Source: Bacillota bacterium | GTDB lineage: Bacteria > Bacillota > Clostridia > Oscillospirales > Acutalibacteraceae | Reading direction: 5' to 3' | Length of the DNA: 11,261 nt | NCBI GenBank assembly: GCA_023420245.1 | Contig: JAEZWL010000056.1 | Coordinates: 1-11,261, forward strand | Shown: positions 6,611 through 11,261 of the stretch, one piece after another | How the letters are laid out: each line of letters begins with the position of its first letter | Position numbering within the stretch: position 1 is the stretch's first letter | Notes under the pieces: generated by a model | Seen by the model: only the letters and a program-made list of their open reading frames with translations | Databases searched by the model: none | What the model was told of the DNA's origin: nothing | Translations under genes and position numbers: made by a program

Positions 6611-7306
6611 ATGAAACGCAAAATTATCAGCATAGATTCCGAGCTCTGCAACGGCTGCGGCCTTTGCGTGGGGGCGTGCCAGGAAGGCGCGCTGCAGCTC
6701 ATTGACGGCAAAGCCGTTTAAACCAGCGATTCCTACTGTGACGGGTTGGGAAACTGCCTGCCGCAATGCCCCACCGGCGCGATCAGTATCATTGAGCGCG
6801 AGGCGGAGGAGTTTGACGAAGAAGCCGTGAAGCAAAAGCAAATGCTGCACAATCTGGAACAGCACACCGGATGCCCCGGCAGGGCGGCGCGCAGAATTGA
6901 AAGAGCCCCGCAGGCAGCGGAGCCGGAGGCTCCCGCGACACAGTCGGAGCTGCGCCAGTGGCCCTGCCAGATTCAGCTGGTTTCCCCGAACGCGCCGTAT
7001 TTGCAGGGCGCAAGCCTTGCCGTTATCGCGGACTGCTCGGCATACGCTTACCCGAACATCCACAAGTTTATGAAAAATAAAATTACGCTGATCGGCTGCC
7101 CGAAGCTCGACGCTGTGGATTACAGTGAAAAGCTCACCGCAATTCTGCGCCAGAACGAGATCAAAAGCGTGACCGTAGTTCGCATGGAGGTTCCTTGCTG
7201 CGGCGGTATGGTCAATTATGTAAAGACCGCGTTGCAGAACAGCGGCAAAATGATTCCATGGCATATCGTAACCATTTCTACTGACGGCAGCGTAATAGAG
7301 GAATAA
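6611..7306 (+). pseudogene. Ferredoxin-like 4Fe-4S protein, interrupted by an in-frame TAA
   Basis: A 231-codon frame, with the last stop at 7304-7306, for a small iron-sulfur protein. Codons 1-36 hold a complete [4Fe-4S] motif, C13-x2-C16-x2-C19-x3-C23 (LCNGCGLCVGAC). Codon 37 is TAA (6719-6721), and the same frame then runs on with SDSYCDGLGNCLPQCPTGAIS, a second, incomplete cluster motif (C43, C49, C53; Leu at 46 where a Cys would be expected), then a charged linker and a C-terminal domain with LIGCPKLD and EVPCCGGM. Homologous proteins as I remember them read through here with a hydrophobic residue, so TTA (Leu) to TAA is the simplest change. The 5' ribosome binding site is strong. Downstream rescue would need a TTG at 6746 without a good ribosome binding site. 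A sequencing error cannot be excluded. The ferredoxin probably transferred electrons to a redox enzyme not in the window. Confidence 0.85.
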
Positions 7307-7311
7307 CGAAA

Positions 7312-7333
7312 AAAGCAGGCAAGCGCCTGCTTT
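7312..7333 (+). terminator. Terminator-like hairpin after the Fe-S gene
   Basis: AAAGCAGGC (7312-7320) pairs perfectly with GCCTGCTTT (7325-7333) across the loop AAGC. It lies five bases after the Fe-S stop codon and has an A-tract before and a short T-tract after, so it could work in both directions. It is nearly identical to the hairpin at 7504-7527. Confidence 0.7.
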
Positions 7334-7503
7334 CAGGTTGTAGACAAACTGAACGACTGCGACAAATCGTGCAAGGCAAGGCGGCAAGTGCCGCAAATGA
7401 GGGAGCATACGTTTGTGTATGTGACCGAAATTTGCCAGCACAGCCAACGCAAAAAGCAAAATTGCAGGTCAATTTTGCGGTTGCGCGACTTTGTTGTCAG
7501 TCT

Positions 7504-7527
7504 AAAAGCAGGCAAGTGCCTGCTTTT
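7504..7527. terminator. Bidirectional terminator of the DUF255/HMA/small-protein operon
   Basis: AAAAGCAGGC (7504-7513) pairs perfectly with GCCTGCTTTT (7518-7527) around the loop AAGT, with a fifth T following. It begins three bases after the minus-strand stop of the 50-aa gene (7531), so it ends that operon; it could also stop plus-strand transcripts. Confidence 0.8.
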
Positions 7528-7530
7528 TGC

Positions 7531-7683
7531 TTACATCGGCGGAGCCTTCTCCTTGCCGTGCTTCGCCTTGCCCTGAAGCTCCGGAACCGGCTTTCCATCG
7601 TTCTTGGGGATGTGCAGCTTGTGATTGCTTTCCGTGCCGTGCGGTTCCTCCGGGTCCGGTCGTCTCATGCCGGCCTTTGCCAT
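7531..7683 (-). CDS. Small Pro/Lys-rich protein, 50 aa, unknown function
   Basis: Starts at ATG 7683 (MAKAGMRRPDPEEPHG) with a strong AAGGAGG seven bases upstream, and ends at TAA 7531-7533. It contains eight lysines and eight prolines, and only a few hydrophobic residues, so it is probably soluble and largely disordered. No Cys, no signal peptide, no membrane segment. The frame was confirmed by the ribosome binding site, the 25-bp spacing to the gene upstream and the terminator directly downstream. I do not recognise the family; small basic proteins of this kind in spore-formers are often spore-associated, but that is only a guess here. Confidence 0.75.
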   Translation of the reverse strand: MAKAGMRRPDPEEPHGTESNHKLHIPKNDGKPVPELQGKAKHGKEKAPPM

Positions 7684-7708
7684 TTAATCTCCTCCTTAAT
7701 GAATGCGG

Positions 7709-7843
7709 TCAGACATCATTGTTTTTGACTGACTGCTTTTTCGCGTTTTTATTCTGGTTCTGATTTTCCCTTGTGATTGGGGTCTGTCCGTTCGCCTTTT
7801 CCATTCTCGCCTTTTTATTATCGGGCTGACTGTCCTTTGGCAT
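7709..7843 (-). CDS. Small Lys/Asn/Gln-rich protein, 44 aa, unknown function
   Basis: Starts at ATG 7843 (MPKDSQPDNKKARMEKANGQ) with a strong TAGGAGG upstream that overlaps the stop codon of the HMA gene, and ends at TGA 7709-7711. Lysine, asparagine and glutamine dominate, with almost no hydrophobic residues and no Cys, so it is probably disordered and may bind nucleic acid or be spore-related (inference). It sits between the HMA gene (11-bp gap) and the 50-aa gene (25-bp gap) and is surely co-transcribed. I do not recognise the family. Confidence 0.75.
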   Translation of the reverse strand: MPKDSQPDNKKARMEKANGQTPITRENQNQNKNAKKQSVKNNDV

Positions 7844-7854
7844 AATGTAACCTC

Positions 7855-8094
7855 CTACATGATGTGTTCATCAAATTTTTCCCCTGTAATCTCCAAACCG
7901 ATTTCATCTATTTTCTTGCGCAGCTGCTCCCGGTTTGTTCCGGTTGTATCGAAATCCACCGCAACCCGTTTTCGGTCATTGGTAACGCTCACGGATAGCA
8001 CGCCGGGAATTTTATCCAGCTGCTGTTTGATTTCTTTTTCCCCATGATTCCCGTGCAAACCGTTCAAATTAAAATACATACTGGCTTTTGCCAT
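7855..8094 (-). CDS. Small HMA-fold protein lacking the CxxC metal site
   Basis: A 79-aa protein with the beta-alpha-beta-beta-alpha-beta pattern of heavy-metal-associated (HMA, CopZ/Atx1-like) domains: ASMYFNLNGLHGNHGEKEI, then a helix, IPGVLSVSVTNDRKRVAVDFD, a second helix (NREQLRKKIDEIG) and a last strand. The metal-binding loop that normally reads G-M-x-C-x-x-C here reads GLHGNHG, with Gly at both Cys positions. The protein has no Cys at all; two His (14 and 17, counting from this start) are in the loop. It is unlikely to carry Cu(I) in the usual way. The ATG at 8094 is preceded by AGGGGTG at good spacing; the open frame extends upstream to 8190, but that part overlaps the upstream gene in another frame and is rejected. 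The ribosome binding site is in a hairpin. Confidence 0.85.
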   Translation of the reverse strand: MAKASMYFNLNGLHGNHGEKEIKQQLDKIPGVLSVSVTNDRKRVAVDFDTTGTNREQLRKKIDEIGLEITGEKFDEHIM

Positions 8095-8095
8095 A

Positions 8096-8132
8096 AAATC
8101 ACCCCTGCGCTTATTATGCACAGGGGTGATTT
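8096..8132 (-). promoter_or_regulatory. Perfect 12-bp hairpin that buries the HMA gene ribosome binding site
   Basis: On the minus strand AAATCACCCCTG (8132-8121) pairs fully with CAGGGGTGATTT (8107-8096) across a 13-nt loop. The 3' arm contains AGGGG, the only candidate Shine-Dalgarno sequence for the HMA ATG at 8094. The hairpin starts two bases after the stop codon of the DUF255 gene and is followed by only one T, so it may be an attenuating terminator, a translational switch, or both. Confidence 0.7.
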
Positions 8133-8134
8133 GT

Positions 8135-10177
8135 TTATAACAGGTTCTTTTCCAGTTCGGCGAAATCGTTGACCGGGGCGGAGCATGCATTGTTTTGGCA
8201 GAAATAGAACGTGCTTTTGCCGTTTTTTAAGGAATAATCCTTGGTAAACGGCGCAATACCGTGAACCTGCTCCGCGTTTTCCGGCGTCACCACAAGCACC
8301 GCTGTATTGAATAAAAGCTTTTTTTCCAAGCGTTTTTTCAGCTGTTCCAAGTCTTCTTCATCTTTCATTACGCACACAATTTCTTTGCCGGGGTAGACGA
8401 ACGGAATCATTGCCATCAGGGCAAAGCTGTAGCCTGCCGGATATTCTTTGACTGCGGATGCCAGAAAATCAGCCTGCCTCGCCGCATAGTCCTCCAAAAA
8501 CGGCTCTCCGGTCAGTTTGGCAAGCCTTGCAAGACAATAGCCGGCGACGGAATTGCCCGAGGGAATCGCGCCGTCATAGGTCTCCTTCGGTCGGTGAATC
8601 AACTGCTCCGCGCCTTTTGCCGTCAGATAAAAGCCGCCGTTCTCTTCATCCCAGAAATCGTCCAGCATCCGGCGGTTAAGTCGGAGTGCTTCCCGCAGAT
8701 ATTCCGGCTCAAAGGTTGCTTCGTACAGCTCCAGCATCGCCCAAATCAGGAACGCGTAATCATCCAGACCACCGGAGCCGGAGGACTCCCCTTCGCGGCT
8801 GCGCACAAGCAAACCGCCGCTGTCGTCGGTAAGGTTCATGCGGATAAATTCCACCGCCCGCTGTGCTTCCTGTAAATAGCTGTTATCCCCAAGAAAACGG
8901 TATGCTTTTGCGTACGCGACAAGCATCAGCGCGTTCCAGGAGGTGAGAATTTTATCATCCTTATGAAGAACCGCGCGCTTTAACCGGTATTCATATACTT
9001 TGGGAAGCATTTTTTGAATTTTCGCATCCGGCATGTCAAAATCCGTCTTGCCAATCCGGTTCGGGATATTCTTACCCTCGAAATTCCCTTCCCCGGTTAT
9101 TTGAAAATAATCGTTGAAACAGGCTCCGGAAGCATCCCCGAGAACGGAACGGATTTCATCGGGAGTAAACACATAATATTTTCCCTCTACCCCCTCGCTG
9201 TCCGCGTCCTGCGCGCTGTAGAAACCCCCGCTCGGGTCCGTCATTTCACGTTTCACATATTCCAGCACCGATTGAGCCACCGTTCGATAAAATTCAGCGC
9301 CGGTCAGCTGGTAGGCCTCCAGATACGTGATTGCCAGCATCGCGTTATCATAAAGCATCTTCTCAAAGTGGGGTACCAGCCATTGATTATCCGTCGAATA
9401 ACGGGAAAATCCAAAGCCGATATGGTCATAAATGCCGCCCTGAAACATCTGCCGCAGGGTTTTTTCCACCATAAAAAGTGCTCTGTCATCGTCTTCCAGT
9501 TGGGAAAAACGCAGTAAAAGCATGAGGTTATGGGGAGACGGAAACTTGGGGCTGCGACCGAAGCCGCCGAATTTCTCATCGAAGCTTTGGGCAAAGGCAT
9601 CCCTTGCTCCGGTAAAATCAGCTTTTGTAATCCGGCTGGTTTTCCCCTTTCCCGGGCGCTCCTGAATTGCCTTTATGATCTGCTCGCTTGTGTGCAGCAG
9701 CTGCTCCCGGTTGCCGCGCCATTGCTCAGACACTGCGGAAAGCAGCTCCAGAACGCCGGGCATGGAATAGCGAGAATGCTTCGGGAAGTACGTGCCTGCG
9801 TAAAAAGGGGCTTGCTCCGGCGTCATCAGGATGGTCAAGGGCCAGCCGCCGCTGCCGGTCATAGCCTGACAGACCGCCATATAAACCGCGTCCACATCCG
9901 GGCGCTCTTCCTTATCGACCTTCACCGCGATAAAATCCCGGTTTAAGGCTTCGGCTACCTCCGCGTCCTCAAAACTCTCGTGCGCCATCACATGGCACCA
10001 GTGGCAGGTAGAGTAGCCGATACTCAAAAAGACGGGCTTGTCCTCTCGCCTTGCCGTATCAAAGGCTTCCTGCCCCCATGGATACCAGTTTACCGGATTG
10101 TACGCGTGCTGGAGCAGGTAGGGGGATTTTTCATGAATTAATCGATTGGGCACTTTATTAGTGTTTGGTATGGACAT
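8135..10177 (-). CDS. DUF255 thioredoxin-domain protein (YyaL/SPATA20-like)
   Basis: A 680-aa protein of the widespread YyaL family: an N-terminal thioredoxin-like domain followed by an (alpha/alpha)6 barrel resembling N-acylglucosamine 2-epimerases. Seen: the family opening NRLIHEKSPYLLQHAYNPVNW, then the redox motif CHWC (C58, C61) in GYSTCHWCHVMAHESFED, VDKEERPDVDAVYM, GGWPLTILMTP and GTYFPK. The barrel region has GGIYDHIGFGFSRYSTD, VPHFEKMLYDNAML, the GGFYSAQDADSEG motif and LTSWNALMLVAYAKA. Length matches the family. Function is not established; it may be a disulfide or sugar-modifying enzyme in the cytoplasm. The start ATG 10177 has AAGGA four bases upstream; the adjacent in-frame GTG at 10180 is too close to it. 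It is the first gene of a four-gene operon with the HMA and two small proteins. Confidence 0.93.
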   Translation of the reverse strand: MSIPNTNKVPNRLIHEKSPYLLQHAYNPVNWYPWGQEAFDTARREDKPVFLSIGYSTCHWCHVMAHESFEDAEVAEALNRDFIAVKVDKEERPDVDAVYMAVCQAMTGSGGWPLTILMTPEQAPFYAGTYFPKHSRYSMPGVLELLSAVSEQWRGNREQLLHTSEQIIKAIQERPGKGKTSRITKADFTGARDAFAQSFDEKFGGFGRSPKFPSPHNLMLLLRFSQLEDDDRALFMVEKTLRQMFQGGIYDHIGFGFSRYSTDNQWLVPHFEKMLYDNAMLAITYLEAYQLTGAEFYRTVAQSVLEYVKREMTDPSGGFYSAQDADSEGVEGKYYVFTPDEIRSVLGDASGACFNDYFQITGEGNFEGKNIPNRIGKTDFDMPDAKIQKMLPKVYEYRLKRAVLHKDDKILTSWNALMLVAYAKAYRFLGDNSYLQEAQRAVEFIRMNLTDDSGGLLVRSREGESSGSGGLDDYAFLIWAMLELYEATFEPEYLREALRLNRRMLDDFWDEENGGFYLTAKGAEQLIHRPKETYDGAIPSGNSVAGYCLARLAKLTGEPFLEDYAARQADFLASAVKEYPAGYSFALMAMIPFVYPGKEIVCVMKDEEDLEQLKKRLEKKLLFNTAVLVVTPENAEQVHGIAPFTKDYSLKNGKSTFYFCQNNACSAPVNDFAELEKNLL

Positions 10178-10206
10178 CACTTCCTTTTTGTGAAACGTAT
10201 ATTGTT

Positions 10207-10236
10207 AATATACCCATATAGGAAAAAGGAATACAA
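10207..10236 (-). promoter_or_regulatory. Possible promoter of the DUF255 operon
   Basis: On the minus strand TTGTAT (10236-10231) lies 18 bp from TATATT (10212-10207), 30 bp before the ATG at 10177. The -10 box is part of an inverted repeat GTATATT/AATATAC around GTT (10197-10213), which could bind a regulator. Confidence 0.4.
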
Positions 10237-10254
10237 CTCAATGTATTCCCTTTT
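10223..10254 (-). terminator. Terminator-like hairpin belonging to a lost gene
   Basis: GGAATACA (10228-10235) pairs perfectly with TGTATTCC (10242-10249) around a 6-nt loop. Minus-strand transcripts would run into CTTTTT. The only thing it could terminate on that strand is the orphan frame ending at 10267. On the plus strand it is followed by CTTTT. Confidence 0.55.
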
Positions 10255-10266
10255 AACTACTTATAT

Positions 10267-10389
10267 TTAATTGACTATGCCGTCGGCATCCCTGGTATAC
10301 ACTACAGATTTCAATATAGGTTTGTATCGTTCACCCTTCATTTTCGATACATCTATACCGTTCATTTGATTAGCCAATAGTATTATAAT
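10267..10389 (-). pseudogene. Remnant 3' end of an unidentified minus-strand gene
   Basis: A short open stretch ends in TAA at 10267-10269 and is closely followed by the hairpin terminator at 10254-10223. The last residues read MNGIDVSKMKGERYKPILKS then VVYTRDADGIVN, which has the composition of a real folded protein. There is no ribosome binding site before its ATG (10365), and the frame is closed upstream at 10390-10392. This fits the tail of a gene whose 5' part was lost when the neighbouring GNAT/MarR cassette arrived. The alternative is chance. I do not recognise the family. Confidence 0.35.
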
Positions 10390-10411
10390 TTAAATTTTTC
10401 GATAAAGGGTA

Positions 10412-10440
10412 TTGACAAGTATCCGATTTCGGAATATCAT
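10412..10440 (+). promoter_or_regulatory. Promoter of the GNAT-MarR operon
   Basis: A perfect -35 box TTGACA (10412-10417) is 17 bp from TATCAT (10435-10440), a 4/6 to 5/6-quality -10. The predicted start is near 10447. The first operator-like site fills the spacer and the second covers the start point. Confidence 0.8.
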
Positions 10441-10465
10441 ATAAAAAGTTTCCGATTTCAGAAAC
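10419..10465 (+). promoter_or_regulatory. Two repeated operator-like sites in the GNAT-MarR promoter
   Basis: GTATCCGATTTCGGAATA (10419-10436) and GTTTCCGATTTCAGAAAC (10448-10465) are direct copies of one partly palindromic site. The core of the first, TCCGATTTCGGA, is a 12-bp palindrome; the second differs at one core base but gains GTTTC/GAAAC outer arms. They are 29 bp apart, one between the -35 and -10 and one just downstream of the -10. Binding there would block RNA polymerase. The MarR protein of the same operon is the likely binder (inference). Confidence 0.7.
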
Positions 10466-10495
10466 ATGGAGTATTGTGTCTTGGAGGGAATCAAT

Positions 10496-11047
10496 ATGAA
10501 TTTTGAATTAGTGCCTCTCAACGAGAAGCACTTGGCACAGTTTAAGAACGATATGCAGGAAGCATTTCAACAAGGGGCTGTTGATGGATTTGGTGAGATG
10601 GAGGTAAAAATCCTCCCAGAAAGCCATATTAACCGTTCCCTTAAAACAAAGGGTTCGGTTGCATATGAAGCATTTGTTGACGGCGTATCGGTTGGCGGTG
10701 CAATCGTGGTAATTGACGAAGAAACACAGCATAATCATCTTGATTTCTTGTATGTTAAGGTTGGCACACAAAGCAAGGGCGTTGGTCAAGCCATTTGGAA
10801 AAGTATTGAAGAATTACATCCCAAGACAAAGGTGTGGGAAACCTGTACACCTTATTTCGAAAAACGTAATATCCATTTTTATGTGAATTGTTGTGGTTTT
10901 CATATCGTGGAGTTTTTCAATAAATATCACAAGGATCCTAACGAACCTAATCAATATGAGTCAGACGAGGTACTGGGCAAAAGCGATTACTTTGAGGGAA
11001 TGTTCCTTTTTGAGAAGGTCATGAGAGTGCCTCCCAAATCCAGATAA
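10496..11047 (+). CDS. GNAT-family N-acetyltransferase
   Basis: A 183-aa protein of the Gcn5-related acetyltransferase fold, which moves an acetyl group from acetyl-CoA to an amine. Motif A is seen at about 82-104 (LDFLYVKVGTQSKGVGQAI), with QSKGVG as the CoA pyrophosphate loop, followed by a helix (WKSIEELHP) and the strand W114-ETCTPY. The C-terminal NIHFYVNCCGFHIVEFFN is the usual motif B region. The substrate cannot be predicted. The start is ATG 10496, with GGAGGG seven bases upstream; an in-frame ATG at 10466 abuts the second operator, has no ribosome binding site and is rejected. It is co-transcribed with the MarR gene 20 bp downstream. Codon use is more AT-rich than genes to the left, suggesting separate origin. 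Confidence 0.9.
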   Translation: MNFELVPLNEKHLAQFKNDMQEAFQQGAVDGFGEMEVKILPESHINRSLKTKGSVAYEAFVDGVSVGGAIVVIDEETQHNHLDFLYVKVGTQSKGVGQAIWKSIEELHPKTKVWETCTPYFEKRNIHFYVNCCGFHIVEFFNKYHKDPNEPNQYESDEVLGKSDYFEGMFLFEKVMRVPPKSR

Positions 11048-11067
11048 TAACAATATGAGGTATGAAT

Positions 11068-11261
11068 ATGGAACAAAAACTACAACAACAACTGAATTCG
11101 CTAAATCGTCTGTATAAAGAAACTGATGAAATTTATCGTGGAATTGCAGGACGATTTGGTTTAACCGACACAGCGTTTTGGATATTGTACGCAATCTCGC
11201 ACACCGATGGTGACTGCACACAAAATGATTTATGTAATGACTGGTTTTATCCCGTTCAAAC
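11068..11261 (+). CDS. MarR-family transcriptional regulator, N-terminal part (runs off window)
   Basis: Only the first 64 codons are present. They cover the dimerisation helix (LNSLNRLYKETDEIYRGIAG), GLTDTAFWILYAI (about 31-43) and the start of the winged helix, TQNDLCNDWFYPVQ (51-64), a pattern typical of MarR regulators. A full protein would be about 140-150 aa. The chosen ATG 11068 has GAGG seven bases upstream; the in-frame ATG at 11062 is one base from it. The gene follows the acetyltransferase by 20 bp and probably represses their common promoter, being released by a small molecule, as known for the family; the ligand is unknown. Confidence 0.85.
   Translation, partial: MEQKLQQQLNSLNRLYKETDEIYRGIAGRFGLTDTAFWILYAISHTDGDCTQNDLCNDWFYPVQ

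Larger units (their letters stand above)
7310..7530. repeat. Structured inverted-repeat element between two near-identical hairpins
   Basis: This 220-bp stretch codes for nothing recognisable and is packed with inverted repeats. Outer hairpins with GCAGGC/GCCTGC stems sit at 7312-7333 and 7504-7527. Inside them, GACTG...GTGCAA (7355-7374) is an imperfect reverse complement of 7481-7502, giving a long closing stem with small bulges. Enclosed are three hairpins: GCGGC/GCCGC around AAGT (7381-7394), CATAC/GTATG around GTTTGT (7406-7421), and GCAAAATTG/CAATTTTGC around CAGGT (7456-7478). The element could be a MITE- or BIME-like mobile repeat, or a structured RNA. Read inward from either side, the ends start the same way (A-tract, then GCAGGC, then GCCTGCTTT), as expected of terminal inverted repeats. 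Confidence 0.7.

Noticed and set aside
6569..7459. Long minus-strand open frame of 296 codons opposite the Fe-S gene
   Set aside because: It is antisense to a frame with clear cluster motifs and a strong ribosome binding site, its protein is Leu/Arg/Ala-rich without any recognisable domain, and it crosses the structured repeat.
7310..7530. CRISPR array
   Set aside because: The repeats are inverted hairpins of different sizes, not evenly spaced direct repeats, and no cas genes are present.
8095..8190. N-terminal extension of the HMA protein up to 8190
   Set aside because: The extension overlaps the end of the DUF255 gene in another frame, spans the hairpin and lacks a ribosome binding site; the HMA fold starts at the ATG at 8094.
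10277..10289. Palindrome ATGCCG-T-CGGCAT as a regulatory site
   Set aside because: It lies inside the gene remnant and is not near a promoter; it is explained as well by the codons GAT GCC GAC GGC ATA.
10466..10495. Earlier ATG for the acetyltransferase
   Set aside because: It directly follows the second operator with no ribosome binding site, while the ATG at 10496 has GGAGGG at ideal spacing.

Overview
The window looks like chromosome from a low-to-mid GC Firmicute of class Clostridia, probably in or near the Oscillospiraceae/Ruminococcaceae. That placement is inferred from strong AGGAGG-type ribosome binding sites, closely packed operons, an FtsA-like ATPase with a long C-terminal extension, a TIGR01212-type radical SAM protein beside an HD protein, and a Crp/Fnr regulator divergent from a small ferredoxin. 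No rRNA, tRNA or CRISPR array was seen.

Layout. (1) 1-588: 3' part of trpS on the plus strand. (2) 659-1952: a complete IS3-family (IS150-like) element with orfA/orfB, imperfect 25-bp ends and a 3-bp TCC duplication. It sits inside the loop of what was one bidirectional terminator shared by trpS and the convergent FtsA-like gene. (3) 1973-4159, minus: FtsA/actin-fold ATPase with four spaced NG...GDxI modules in its C-terminal half. (4) 4329-6489, minus: an operon in transcription order Crp/Fnr regulator, HD phosphohydrolase, radical SAM protein, with an ATGA overlap between the last two. (5) 6611-7306, plus: ferredoxin-like Fe-S protein, divergent from the regulator and broken by one in-frame TAA. 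(6) 7311-7530: a dense array of inverted repeats between two near-identical terminator hairpins. (7) 7531-10177, minus: an operon of a DUF255/YyaL-like thioredoxin-domain protein, a small HMA-fold protein without its metal-binding cysteines, and two very small basic proteins. The HMA gene's ribosome binding site lies inside a perfect 12-bp hairpin. (8) 10181-10411: a non-coding stretch holding the 3' end of a lost minus-strand gene with its own terminator. (9) 10412-11261, plus: a more AT-rich cassette with a consensus promoter, two repeated operator-like sites, a GNAT acetyltransferase and a MarR regulator that runs off the end.

How the genes fit together. The Crp/Fnr gene and the Fe-S gene share a 121-bp divergent promoter region, so the regulator probably controls the Fe-S gene in response to redox or nitrosative state (inference). 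The GNAT and MarR genes look like a self-regulated resistance or detoxification unit. Two convergent terminators in the window (trpS/FtsA-like and Fe-S gene/small-gene operon) each appear to have been invaded or duplicated, one by the IS and one by a structured repeat. The repeat at 7311-7530 is the best candidate for something undescribed.
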